A stretch of DNA of 64,000 bases from Candidatus Gastranaerophilales bacterium (GTDB taxonomy: Bacteria > Cyanobacteriota > Vampirovibrionia > Gastranaerophilales > Gastranaerophilaceae). The notes under the pieces were generated by a model. That model had not been told where the DNA came from, did no database searches, and saw only the letters and a program-made list of their open reading frames with translations. The position numbers and the translations under genes were made by a program. Positions within the stretch are counted from its first letter, which is position 1; every line of letters begins with the position of its first letter. The DNA lies in assembly GCA_023662705.1 (NCBI GenBank), contig JAMPIM010000005.1:3351-67350 (forward strand), in the 5' to 3' direction. This document shows, one piece after another, positions 16,248-25,559 of this stretch.

Positions 16248-18764
16248 ATGCCGTTCCAAAAACTATACGGAACAATAAAGATGTTAGATAAAGTAAGTTT
16301 GAATCAAAAAATCCAAAATTTTATTGCTGCAAATCCTTCTGTACAAGGAATGAATCAAACGCAGCTAATTTCTTGTCTTATAGAAAATGGAATTGTCACG
16401 CTTACTGAATTGCAAGAACTTTCAATATTTGCATCAGACCAGGATTATGAAGCAGTTGGACTAACGTTACAAAATACAAAAACTATTAATGATGTTATTC
16501 AACAGGGAAAAGATTCAGACATTTTATTTAAATCAAATGATGGTAAAACATATAATCTAAATAAAACCATTCAAAATAAAATTAATAAACTCAATAAAGA
16601 CTTAGAAAAAGCAGAAGATTCAAACGGTTGGATTGGAAAAGCTTGGAGTTGGACTAAAAATGTAACGGGTATAGGTGATAGTTCAAACAAAGTTCGTGAT
16701 AAACAAGCTCATGAACAAGAACTATTAAAACAATTTACAATGGATAACCCTAAAAAAGCTGAAATTTTCAAAGAACTCACCGGCGTAGATTTTACTCCCG
16801 AAGCGTTAGAAGCGTTTATTAAAGGAGAATTACCTCTTGAATCAGAAAAAGCACTTGAAGGTTACAAAGAAGGCCAAGAAATGGCGACCGATATTACCGC
16901 CGATATTATATCTGGTATTAGCGCTTTCTGTATTTACACTGCTGCAGTGGCAGCAGCGCCTTTTACCGGTGGTGCTTCAATTGCAGTTGGAATTGCAGCG
17001 GCAGCAGCAAGCGGCGCTGTTATAAAATCAGGAATAAAAGCTTTAGATTGTGTTGGTAATAATAAAGAATATACGTTTAAAGACTTAAGTTATGATTTAG
17101 GAACGGGCGCAGTGTCAGGCTTACTGGCTCCCGTGTCTGCCGGAGCAGGAGGAGCGATTGGTAAAACTGTTGCCACAAAGTGTGGCATGCAAGTTCTAAA
17201 ATCTGCAAGTAAAGGTGTAACCGAAGAAGTTGTTACCACTGGTTTTAAACAAACATTACAACATTCAATGCTAAATCCCGGTTCTTATAAATACGTAGGC
17301 GGCAATTTGCTTCAAAAAACAGGAGTCTACGGAGCAGAAATCGCAATTGATGCAGGCGGAAGTGGTGCATTAGATGGTGCCTTCAGAGCTGATATAAATG
17401 GAGATGATGTAATAGATGGCGCTGTTACAGGTTTTGGCGCAGGTGTTTTCATGGGCGGTGCGTTTAAAAGCATTGGTGGTGGCTGGAGAAAAATTAAAAA
17501 AGCTGGTAAAGAAGAACAAAATATAAAAGTGCATGAAAATGATCAGATAAATCATATTACACAAGCTGATGAAGGAGTACCTGTAGTGACTTCAAAACAA
17601 TCATTACAGGAAAGAATCTCTAATGCCAATACAAGAGAAGAAATTAAAGCACTTCAGGATGAAATTAAACAAATGCCCTCAGGTATTGAAAAAGATAAAT
17701 TTTGGATGCAATGTATTCAAAAACAAAATGAATTGAATCCGAAAATAAAAATGTGTTCGGACCAAGATGTTTGTCCAATTGATAACATAACATCAAAGGT
17801 TTTTGGATTAAATAAAAAATTAGCAAAAAATATTATATATAAATTACAAAATAAAATTGAAATAGGTGAAACTCTTGAACTAAGAGATTATAGTATTACT
17901 AAAATTGATGAAAGTAATTGCATAATAAAACACAAGTATAAACCTGCAACCTATGTACAACCTGTATTAACATCTACTGATGACATGTTAAATTCAATTG
18001 AGCAAACAACTCCTAATTTATATAAATTAATTTCAGAATTACACTTGGCAGGTATTTTGGATAATTCCCATATTGAAAATATTTATCAAGCAACACGATT
18101 TTTGTATGACCAATCTATGTTGGAAGAAATTGTAATAGCAAAAAACGGCATAAATAATTACAAAAAGAAAACAACATATCAATTATATAATTCTATTTTG
18201 CGAAAAGAAAATATAGAAATTCCAGATGGTATAGACAAAGATACATATATTGGAAGTTTAAAAAAACAAATAAAATTATTATCCGATTTTATAGATACTT
18301 TTAATTATTCCCAACCAATGAAACTATATAGGCGAGATTCCTTTTCAATATTACAATCTATTAAAATTGATGATAATGAAAGTCATTTTAACGGCAAATC
18401 TTTAGGTGAAATTTTGGAATTGTTATCCAAAGATAAGCCTGAAAATATTGAACAAATTCTACATGATATTATACAAATATTAAATAAAAAAGAACCTATA
18501 ACAAACCTTGGATTTACATCAACCAGTATTGCAGAAATAGGTGCTAATGCCTGCAAAAGAAATACTAAACCAATACTGTGGGAATACAATACAACTGGAA
18601 ATATCCACGGGTGTTATATTGATGTTTTTTCAAATGATTGGGCTGATGAATTAGAATTTTTATTACAAGCAAACTCGAAATTTAGAATTACATCTATTGA
18701 ACCAATTAAAGCAAGTGATTCAAATACACTACAATTTCGAATACATGCAACGCTTACACAATAA
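16248..18764 (+). CDS. Large protein with C-terminal ADP-ribosyltransferase domain
   Basis: 838 aa effector- or toxin-like protein. The C-terminus has the R-S-E signature of exotoxin-type mono-ADP-ribosyltransferases: LYRR near residue 693-696, FTSTS with STS at 758-760, and DELEFLLQANSKFRITSI with E801-x-E803, closely like the ExE-LL-FRV segment of VIP2/C3-like enzymes. The middle (about 215-265) is a Gly/Ala-rich hydrophobic region with probable membrane helices, followed by an EF-hand-like loop DINGDDVIDG near 390. The N-terminus QNFIAANPSVQGMNQTQLI is unrecognised. No signal peptide. An alternative ATG is at 16281. Its stop lies 3 bp from the stop of a convergent ADP-ribosylglycohydrolase gene. 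Target unknown. Confidence 0.75.
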   Translation: MPFQKLYGTIKMLDKVSLNQKIQNFIAANPSVQGMNQTQLISCLIENGIVTLTELQELSIFASDQDYEAVGLTLQNTKTINDVIQQGKDSDILFKSNDGKTYNLNKTIQNKINKLNKDLEKAEDSNGWIGKAWSWTKNVTGIGDSSNKVRDKQAHEQELLKQFTMDNPKKAEIFKELTGVDFTPEALEAFIKGELPLESEKALEGYKEGQEMATDITADIISGISAFCIYTAAVAAAPFTGGASIAVGIAAAAASGAVIKSGIKALDCVGNNKEYTFKDLSYDLGTGAVSGLLAPVSAGAGGAIGKTVATKCGMQVLKSASKGVTEEVVTTGFKQTLQHSMLNPGSYKYVGGNLLQKTGVYGAEIAIDAGGSGALDGAFRADINGDDVIDGAVTGFGAGVFMGGAFKSIGGGWRKIKKAGKEEQNIKVHENDQINHITQADEGVPVVTSKQSLQERISNANTREEIKALQDEIKQMPSGIEKDKFWMQCIQKQNELNPKIKMCSDQDVCPIDNITSKVFGLNKKLAKNIIYKLQNKIEIGETLELRDYSITKIDESNCIIKHKYKPATYVQPVLTSTDDMLNSIEQTTPNLYKLISELHLAGILDNSHIENIYQATRFLYDQSMLEEIVIAKNGINNYKKKTTYQLYNSILRKENIEIPDGIDKDTYIGSLKKQIKLLSDFIDTFNYSQPMKLYRRDSFSILQSIKIDDNESHFNGKSLGEILELLSKDKPENIEQILHDIIQILNKKEPITNLGFTSTSIAEIGANACKRNTKPILWEYNTTGNIHGCYIDVFSNDWADELEFLLQANSKFRITSIEPIKASDSNTLQFRIHATLTQ

Positions 18765-18767
18765 AAT

Positions 18768-20006
18768 TTATATAACAAATTTATCGTTCATCCTTCTTTG
18801 CTGCAATTCATCTTGTGTATATGTAATATGTCTTTGTGAATTAGCACTAACAGACAACAAAGCTCTTGAATATTTCTTTAACCAATTTTTCAATTCTATA
18901 TTATCAATATATGAGTTTTTAATAGAATTTATACCTAGTACTGTACCAAGTATATTGCCGGCAATTGCTCCGGTAGAATCACTATCTCCGTCATGATTAA
19001 CTGCAATACTTAATGCTTTCATTAAATTTTTTGGTTCTTTTAATGCAGCATATAACGCAATCGCAAGAGCTTCATCTGCTTTTCCTCCCATTCCGAGTTT
19101 TTTAATTGCCTCTTCCGAAGAATGTCCTGAGTGGACTAAAATAATCGCTTTTTTGATTATTTTCATTAAATTATCACTATTCTTATATGAAGAAAGAATC
19201 ACCATAGATTTTTCTATACTTGTTTCTAAAGTATTACCACCTATCAAAAATGCAATTAGAGCTGCTTGAAATCCTGCCGGCAAATAACCATCAGGATGTC
19301 CATGTGTCATTGCAGCACATTTTGCACCAACCTTAAATGCAAGCTCGGGATTATTACAATACATCAGACCAACCGGAGCAATTCGCATAAGCCCGCCATT
19401 TCCTGCTGAATTATTTATAGGATTCTCAATGGTACCCATTTTACCTGTCCTCAATGCAGACATACAAGTTTTTCCCGGAAAACGTTGACTATATAGAGTT
19501 CTATCAGCCATTAGTCCCATTTTGCTTTCTACATTTTCATAAGGAATTGTTTGTGTTTTATACCAATTATTATATGAAAGAAAAATATCTTTGTAATTAG
19601 GTTCAATTAATAAATTATGAGAATTGTTTAATAATGCCTTTAATAATCCTTCTGCGGTAAATAAAGTCATTTGAGTATCATCACTTATATTATATTGTCC
19701 ATTCACTTTTGGTATATATCTTAAACCAGCTTCACCATAATAAGATTTTATTTTATCTAATGATAACCATTCTAACTTTGCTCCAAATGCATCACCAATG
19801 GCACCACCCAATAAACACCCTTCATAGTATTCTAAAGCATGACGTGAAGTATTCATTGCTGTTTTTGAAACTCCTTGAAAGTTTATAGGTGCATAATAAA
19901 ATAATAATTGGTTATTATTTTGAAAGTTATCTTTTTTTTCAGCTACATTTTTTTTGTTATACGTACTATTACCTTGTATAATTGCAGGACTCAATAAAAT
20001 TTTCAT
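18768..20006 (-). CDS. ADP-ribosylglycohydrolase (ARH/DraG family)
   Basis: Removes ADP-ribose from modified proteins. Seen: GCLLGGAIGDAFGAKLEW (about 63-80), SDDTQMTLFTAEGLL (from 108) and VNHDGDSDSTGAIAGNILG near 335, which supply the two-magnesium site; metal-binding Asp residues are all present. An extra ~50-residue N-terminal extension precedes the domain and carries the INFQG variant of the SFKA motif seen in other proteins here (residues 41-45). It is convergent with the ADP-ribosyltransferase-like gene, 3 bp apart, so it may reverse or neutralise that enzyme; this is inference. The start has TATAAT 3 nt upstream and no ribosome site. Confidence 0.85.
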   Translation of the reverse strand: MKILLSPAIIQGNSTYNKKNVAEKKDNFQNNNQLLFYYAPINFQGVSKTAMNTSRHALEYYEGCLLGGAIGDAFGAKLEWLSLDKIKSYYGEAGLRYIPKVNGQYNISDDTQMTLFTAEGLLKALLNNSHNLLIEPNYKDIFLSYNNWYKTQTIPYENVESKMGLMADRTLYSQRFPGKTCMSALRTGKMGTIENPINNSAGNGGLMRIAPVGLMYCNNPELAFKVGAKCAAMTHGHPDGYLPAGFQAALIAFLIGGNTLETSIEKSMVILSSYKNSDNLMKIIKKAIILVHSGHSSEEAIKKLGMGGKADEALAIALYAALKEPKNLMKALSIAVNHDGDSDSTGAIAGNILGTVLGINSIKNSYIDNIELKNWLKKYSRALLSVSANSQRHITYTQDELQQRRMNDKFVI

Positions 20007-20144
20007 ACTATTATATTACTACCTTCTTGTTGTTATATAAAAATAAAGTTAAAGAAAAAGAAAAATTGCCCAAATGTAAACTTTTGTAAACTCCAATCTC
20101 CTGATTTCAACCAAAAATATTACCCCGAAAAGTGTTGTTTGTAC

Positions 20145-20150
20145 TATAAT
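20145..20150 (+). promoter_or_regulatory. -10 box for acetyl-CoA synthetase gene
   Basis: TATAAT 40 nt before the ATG at 20191. The 184-bp gap between the divergent genes (20007-20190) otherwise holds only AT-rich sequence with no clear repeat. Confidence 0.5.
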
Positions 20151-20190
20151 TGTAATGAGATTTTCATTAAAAAGAAAGGAAGAGGCTATA

Positions 20191-22356
20191 ATGACTAATT
20201 TAGACAAAATTATGAAGCCGAAATCAGTTGCAGTTATTGGTGCATCTACCAAAGAACACACAATTGGTTCCGACATTATGAAAAGATTACAAGAATACAA
20301 ATTCAACGGTAATATCTACCCTGTAAACCCTAAAGGCGGAGTTATCGAAGGTTTGCAAGCATATACTTCAATTCTTGAAGTTCCTGGCGAAGTTGATTTA
20401 GCAATTATCGTTGTTAACGCAAAATTCGTTCTTGATACAATCGACCAATGCCACCAAAAAGGTATTAAAGGTCTTTGTATCATTACAGCAGGCTTCAAAG
20501 AAACAGGTAAAGAAGGTGCAGAAGCAGAAAAACAACTTCTTGCTAAAGTTCGTGAATACGGTATGAGATGTGTTGGCCCTAACTGTTTAGGCGTTGTTAA
20601 CACTCACCCTGAAATCAGACTTGACGGATGTTTCGCTGAATCATTACCAGAACGCGGAAACATCGGTTTTGTTTCTCAATCAGGTGCTTTAGGCGGCGGT
20701 ATTTTAAACATCCTTAAAGACCTTAACCTTGGTTTCGCTCAATTTATTTCAATCGGTAACCAGGCTGACGTTAACGCTGAAACAGCTCTTGAATACTGGG
20801 AAAATGAAGAAGACGTTGAACAAATTCTTCTTTACATGGAATCAATCCAAAACCCTGCAAACTTTAGAAAACTTGCTTCAAGAATTTCTAAGAAAAAACC
20901 TGTTCTTGCTCTTAAAGCAGGACGTTCAGCAGCAGGTGCAAGCGCTGCATCTTCTCACACAGGTTCTTTAGCAGGTGCTGATAAAGCTGCTAACGCTTTA
21001 TTGAATCAATCAGGCGTTATCAGAGAATACTCTTTAAAAGATTTATTCGCTACAGCAAAAGTTTTTGCTAACTGCCCTATTCCAAAAGGCGACAGAGTTG
21101 CAATCATCACTAACTCAGGCGGTCCTGGTATTATGGCAACTGACGCAATTTGCGAACACGGTATGCAAATCGCTCAAATCAGCGAAGAAACTAAAGAAAA
21201 ACTTAGAAGTTTCTTACCTTCAGCTGCTTCTGTTAAAAACCCTATCGATATGATTGCTTCTGCTCCAATCGAGCACTACAAACAAACATTAGAAACAGTT
21301 ATTGCTGATGAAAACGTTGATATGATTATTACAATCTATCTTCCATTCCTAGGTTTGAAAGATATTGATGTAGCAAAAGCATTAATGGAAATTAAAGCTA
21401 AAAATCCGCAAAAACCTGTTATCGGTGTATTTATGACAAAATCAGAATTCTTCTCAACATTATCAGATATGGATGTTAACATGCCATTCTTTATGTACGC
21501 AGAAGAAGCTGCTGACGGTTTGAACAGATTGAACCAACAAAGAAAATGGATGGAAAGACCGGAAGGCAAAATTCCTACATTCAATGTTGATTACAAAAAA
21601 GCACAAGAAATCATTGCTAAATCAGTTAATGAAGGTCGTGACCAGCTTACAACACGTGAATCAATTGACGTTTTAGAAGCTTATGGCATCAGAGTTTGTA
21701 AATCAGGTTTCGCTACAACAGAAGAAGAAGCAGTTACAATTGCTAACTCAATCGACTACCCTGTTGTAATGAAAATGACTTCAAAAACAACTTCACACAA
21801 AACTGATGTTGGCGGTGTAAGAGTTAATATTCAGTCAGAAGCTCAATTAAGAGCTGAATACAAAGACCTAATTGCTAAGCTTGAAGAACGCGGACTTTTA
21901 GACGGTCTTGAAGGCGTAATCATTCAAGAAATGGTTAAAGGTAACAGAGAAATGGTTTGCGGTATCGCAACAGACCCTCAATACGGTCCAATGATGATGT
22001 TTGGGTTAGGCGGTGTGTTCATTGAAGTTATGAAAGACGTAACTTTCAGAATCGCTCCATTAACTGATATCGATGCTAAAGAAATGATTAAATCAGTTAA
22101 AGCTTACAAATTACTTGAAGGCGCACGTGGTACAAAACCTGCTCAAATGGAACAAATCGAAGAAACATTATTGAGATTATCTCAACTTGTTAACGATTTC
22201 AAATTCATCGATGAATTAGATATCAACCCATTGTTGATTTCTGAAAAAACAGGTGAAGGTATTGCAGTAGACGGACGTATCAAAGTAAGAATGTCAGAAG
22301 CTCAAGAAGCTTTAGGATATTGCTGCAAAGACGGCGTTTGCGCTTGTAATGTATAG
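20191..22356 (+). CDS. Acetyl-CoA synthetase, ADP-forming (fused alpha-beta)
   Basis: Converts acyl-CoA, ADP and phosphate to the acid, CoA and ATP: substrate-level phosphorylation at the end of fermentation. The alpha part has a CoA-binding Rossmann domain (MKPKSVAVIGAS), MRCVGPNCLGVVN, FVSQSGALGGGIL and the phospho-His segment SSHTGSLAG; the beta part is an ATP-grasp (ESIDVLEAYGIRV, VVMKMTSKTTSHKTDVGGV, FGLGGVFIEVMKD, ELDINPLL). A Cys-rich tail CCKDGVCACNV is unusual. ATG at 20191 follows AGGAAGAGG. Codon use looks optimised, implying high expression. Strong terminator follows. Confidence 0.9.
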   Translation: MTNLDKIMKPKSVAVIGASTKEHTIGSDIMKRLQEYKFNGNIYPVNPKGGVIEGLQAYTSILEVPGEVDLAIIVVNAKFVLDTIDQCHQKGIKGLCIITAGFKETGKEGAEAEKQLLAKVREYGMRCVGPNCLGVVNTHPEIRLDGCFAESLPERGNIGFVSQSGALGGGILNILKDLNLGFAQFISIGNQADVNAETALEYWENEEDVEQILLYMESIQNPANFRKLASRISKKKPVLALKAGRSAAGASAASSHTGSLAGADKAANALLNQSGVIREYSLKDLFATAKVFANCPIPKGDRVAIITNSGGPGIMATDAICEHGMQIAQISEETKEKLRSFLPSAASVKNPIDMIASAPIEHYKQTLETVIADENVDMIITIYLPFLGLKDIDVAKALMEIKAKNPQKPVIGVFMTKSEFFSTLSDMDVNMPFFMYAEEAADGLNRLNQQRKWMERPEGKIPTFNVDYKKAQEIIAKSVNEGRDQLTTRESIDVLEAYGIRVCKSGFATTEEEAVTIANSIDYPVVMKMTSKTTSHKTDVGGVRVNIQSEAQLRAEYKDLIAKLEERGLLDGLEGVIIQEMVKGNREMVCGIATDPQYGPMMMFGLGGVFIEVMKDVTFRIAPLTDIDAKEMIKSVKAYKLLEGARGTKPAQMEQIEETLLRLSQLVNDFKFIDELDINPLLISEKTGEGIAVDGRIKVRMSEAQEALGYCCKDGVCACNV

Positions 22357-22366
22357 AAATATATAA

Positions 22367-22400
22367 CAAAAGAGGCGGTATAAATTACCGCCTCTTTTTT
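22367..22400. terminator. Bidirectional intrinsic terminator
   Basis: AAAGAGGCGGTA / TACCGCCTCTTT stem (12 bp) with 5-nt loop, A-run left and T-run right, between convergent genes. Confidence 0.85.
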
Positions 22401-22410
22401 ATTGCCAAAT

Positions 22411-24303
22411 TTATCCGACTAGATATTCCGCTGATTTATATTTTTTCCAGCCTCTTAAATTGAAATGGTGTCTCTCGCCTTGTTTTCTCCATTCTCCACC
22501 CCATTCAATTTTTTCATCACTTAACGCAACAGCATTTTTTGCAAATGCTTTATATTCAGCACTATTTACGCTTACGGCTTTTCCATCTTTATATAAAACA
22601 ATATCAACAGCTGTTCCATAATTATGAGGTGATTCTCCACCTTTGCAAACTAATGAACCTTTTTTTGCTCGACCAGCATTTGATTCTGCAACTGTTCGCG
22701 TAACATCGCTATAAACCAAAGTCATACCTTGTTCTGCTGCTGCTTGAAGCAACGGTTGTTGTTGTTCCAGCCATTCAGGTTGACATTTATCAAATTTACT
22801 CCAGCGGCATGCTAAAACTGTTGTACCATCTGGTAATGTTGTTTCTTGTACACCATATTTTTTTCTATCTGCTGGTGATACATCATTAATATCCATAACA
22901 GGAATAGGACTATATTCATTTTTAATTTTATTAGCTTCAGCTATATTTATTTTTTCATTAACTGCAGCAATTTCTTTTTTAGCAGTTTCTACCTCTTCTT
23001 TGGCAACTTTTATTTCTTCTGCTTGAATTTTTTCATACTCTTGAGTAGCTTCATTAAAAGCTTTAAGGGCTTTTTTTGTTGCTTCGCTGCAAGTTTCTTC
23101 AACTTTTTTCTCAAGCTCAGCTTTTTTTTCTTCAAGTTCAGTCTTTTTCTTTTCTAAATTAACTTTTTCTTTTTCAAGTTTTTCAAGTTGTTTTTTATAC
23201 TCATTTAGGGTTTTTGTTTCTTTATCAACTACTTTTTTCTGTTCAGAAATTTTCGTTTTTAATTCTTTTGTTTGCTGTTCAATTTTTTGATCTTTCTCTT
23301 TATCGCCGGTTTTAGCAGGTAAATTTGAAAGAGCAGCATTTAAAGCATCTAATGTACTTTGCGAAGTTTTAAGAGATTCTTCCGCATCTGAAATTTGGTC
23401 TTCTTTTTTAGAAATTTCCTCCTCTTTTTTAGTTATCTGCTCTTTATTTTCATCAATTGCTTTAAGATTATTTTCTATATCTTGTTTAAACTCTTTGGCA
23501 GCATTGTCTTTATCAAGAGCATCTAAATATTCTTGTTTAGTTTTATCTGCATTAGCTTTTGCTGTTTTTATTGCTTCGGTATTACCGCTCTGCGCATTTT
23601 GTAAATTAGTCTGCTTTTCTTTTAAAACTTCCTGTCTTTTTGTTTTTTCAGCCTGTAGCTCTTCCAGAGTCATATTATCAATTGTTTTGACAGCAGGTTC
23701 TGTAGAAACTGCATCATTGTATGAAGATGAAGTTACAGGTACACTATAACTGCCATAATCACTTGAAACAGGTGCTGAATATGAATCAGTAGAAATAGTG
23801 TTGTCAACCGCTCCTGATTCAGAAACATCATTATTTGCTGTATTAAACTTTTCTAATTCATTTGCTAAATCAATTTCATATTCTTGAATTGCCTTGGTAA
23901 AATCCTCTATAGAAAGCTTGGAATCATCTCCATCCATTCCTGCAAGATGTTTTATATAGTCTTTAGCCTCCTGTTCAGAAATTTTACCATCCGAATCAGT
24001 ATCAACTTTGTTTTTAACAATATCAAACGAGAAAAACTCTTTTAAAATGAATTCCAAAGGAGATAGTTTTTTATCTTCGTCTTCGTCTTCATCTTTATTT
24101 TCCAGTTTTTCTAATAATTTGTCATAATCAATATTTTCTACTTCTTCTTTATCAGCACTGCTAAATATAGAAGTATCATTTAATTTAACATCTTTATCAG
24201 GATTATCTGATTTCTTTATTTTAGTATTATCAATCTGTGTTTCAACCGATTTTTTGTAATCAGCATTCTCCAATTTTTTGCTTAAGTAATCAAAATAATT
24301 CAT
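22411..24303 (-). CDS. EF-hand, long coiled-coil, M15-like peptidase protein
   Basis: 630 aa. Order: acidic N-terminus; an EF-hand pair near residues 100-140 (DTDSDGKISEQEA, then DGDDSKLSIEDF); Ser/Tyr-rich linker; a ~250-residue Lys/Glu coiled coil (about 215-470); C-terminal D-Ala-D-Ala carboxypeptidase-like domain with SPHNYGTAVDIVLY and EWGGEWRKQGERHHFNLRGW, matching the HxxxxxxD ... HxH zinc ligands of family M15. It should cut peptidoglycan peptides, yet no signal peptide is visible, so export must use another route or it acts on release. ATG at 24303 is preferred to the TTG two codons upstream. Confidence 0.75.
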   Translation of the reverse strand: MNYFDYLSKKLENADYKKSVETQIDNTKIKKSDNPDKDVKLNDTSIFSSADKEEVENIDYDKLLEKLENKDEDEDEDKKLSPLEFILKEFFSFDIVKNKVDTDSDGKISEQEAKDYIKHLAGMDGDDSKLSIEDFTKAIQEYEIDLANELEKFNTANNDVSESGAVDNTISTDSYSAPVSSDYGSYSVPVTSSSYNDAVSTEPAVKTIDNMTLEELQAEKTKRQEVLKEKQTNLQNAQSGNTEAIKTAKANADKTKQEYLDALDKDNAAKEFKQDIENNLKAIDENKEQITKKEEEISKKEDQISDAEESLKTSQSTLDALNAALSNLPAKTGDKEKDQKIEQQTKELKTKISEQKKVVDKETKTLNEYKKQLEKLEKEKVNLEKKKTELEEKKAELEKKVEETCSEATKKALKAFNEATQEYEKIQAEEIKVAKEEVETAKKEIAAVNEKINIAEANKIKNEYSPIPVMDINDVSPADRKKYGVQETTLPDGTTVLACRWSKFDKCQPEWLEQQQPLLQAAAEQGMTLVYSDVTRTVAESNAGRAKKGSLVCKGGESPHNYGTAVDIVLYKDGKAVSVNSAEYKAFAKNAVALSDEKIEWGGEWRKQGERHHFNLRGWKKYKSAEYLVG

Positions 24304-24367
24304 CGCCAATACTCACTCTTAAATAACTTATATTTATAAAAAATTATTTTAAAGTGAAATTTCTAAA

Positions 24368-24907
24368 CTATAAGTTTTTGTTACAATTCGTAATAGAATC
24401 TTTGAGAGTAATAACCTTTTCAATCATAGGTTTTGCATTCTCTTTAACTTTCGGCTTAAACATCTCGCCTGAAAATAAGACCGCTGCAAGTAAAGCTAAT
24501 CCGCTAAGAATAACTGCTGCTAAATTTGTACGATTTTCTATTTTTTCTGAATTATTTTCAAAATTTACTCTTCTAAATTCATCAGGAAATTTTTGGATAT
24601 TATTCTTATCAAAAGTTCCTACGTTATGAATAGAACGTCTTCCAAATTTTTCTCCCTGTGTATCAATATATCTGGAAAAAATCAAAAATACATTCACACT
24701 CTTATCTTCTTTTGGTGAACTGATAAAAACATCAGCTTTAACTCCAGCTTGTTCTTCAAGAGTTTTACCTTTTTCATTCTTATACTTATCTGATGTAAGT
24801 ATATCCACAATATTATCTGCTATTTCTGCCTGTTCAGGTTTCATGTAATCACGCGATTGATATATCGCTTTGAAACTTGGCACAGCAGAATTAACCGGTG
24901 CTATCAT
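24368..24907 (-). CDS. SFKA-motif hypothetical protein with C-terminal membrane helix
   Basis: 179 aa, no family recognised. Starts MIAPVNSAVPSFKAIYQSRD, which matches the short N-terminal motif shared with genes at 30825, 31355 and 40549. The central part is a mixed alpha/beta domain (VNVFLIFSRYIDTQG). A single hydrophobic helix near residues 128-147 (NLAAVILSGLALLAAVLFSG) is followed by a 30-residue tail. AGGA lies 6-7 nt ahead of ATG. The gene is probably expressed alone; 60 bp separate it from rsmG. Confidence 0.65.
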   Translation of the reverse strand: MIAPVNSAVPSFKAIYQSRDYMKPEQAEIADNIVDILTSDKYKNEKGKTLEEQAGVKADVFISSPKEDKSVNVFLIFSRYIDTQGEKFGRRSIHNVGTFDKNNIQKFPDEFRRVNFENNSEKIENRTNLAAVILSGLALLAAVLFSGEMFKPKVKENAKPMIEKVITLKDSITNCNKNL

Positions 24908-24968
24908 TTATTTCTATTCCTTATTTATATTTCGTCTGGTGTTCTTTGATAATAACACAAAAACTTTA

Positions 24969-25559
24969 TTAGCAAACTTTTTTTATACAAATAAGATTTC
25001 TTTCGTAAACTTCATCCAGAGGCAAAGTGTATTCAATAATATCAATAACTTCTGCTTTAAATTTTTTCAAAACCGATTTGGCATTTTCTAACTCTTCTAA
25101 TGCTTTTTTTGATTTATAAGCAACAAAATATCCGTCTTTTTTAACAAGCGGAAGCGCATACTCTGAAATCTTAGCTAAATCAGCAACTGCACGGCTTATA
25201 ACAATATCAAAACTGCCTTTAATATTCTCAACCCTGTCACAGATTAAATCAAGATTTTTTAGTTCCAAATTTTCTTTAATAGTATTAACCGAATTAATTT
25301 TTTTTCTAATACTATCAATTCCGGTAATTTTCATATTAGGATACTCAACTGCAACAGGCACACAAGGAAACCCGCCGCCGCATCCTATATCAAGAATTTT
25401 GGCAGAAGTTATTTCATATTTTTCAAAAAATTTTCCGATTGAAAGTGAATCAAAAATATGTTTTTCATACAAAAACTTTTCATCATTTTTCGAAATCAAA
25501 TTGTGTTTAGAGTTTTCTTCTAAAAAAACTTTCTTATACTGTTCAAATTTATCTGCCAT
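24969..25559 (-). CDS. rsmG: 16S rRNA (guanine527-N7)-methyltransferase
   Basis: SAM-dependent methyltransferase of the 530 loop of 16S rRNA (formerly GidB). Seen: HNLISKNDEKFLYEKHIFDSL, SAM loop ILDIGCGGGFPCVP, ISRAVADLAKISEYA and FVAYKSKK. 196 aa with start at 25559 (MADKFEQ); that ATG overlaps the end of the upstream gene by 11 bp, so they form an operon. A longer in-frame start lies inside the upstream gene and was not used. Confidence 0.9.
   Translation of the reverse strand: MADKFEQYKKVFLEENSKHNLISKNDEKFLYEKHIFDSLSIGKFFEKYEITSAKILDIGCGGGFPCVPVAVEYPNMKITGIDSIRKKINSVNTIKENLELKNLDLICDRVENIKGSFDIVISRAVADLAKISEYALPLVKKDGYFVAYKSKKALEELENAKSVLKKFKAEVIDIIEYTLPLDEVYERNLICIKKVC

Noticed and set aside
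16248..20006. DarT-DarG system
   Set aside because: The transferase has an exotoxin-type R-S-E core and the partner is a DraG/ARH glycohydrolase, not a macrodomain protein.
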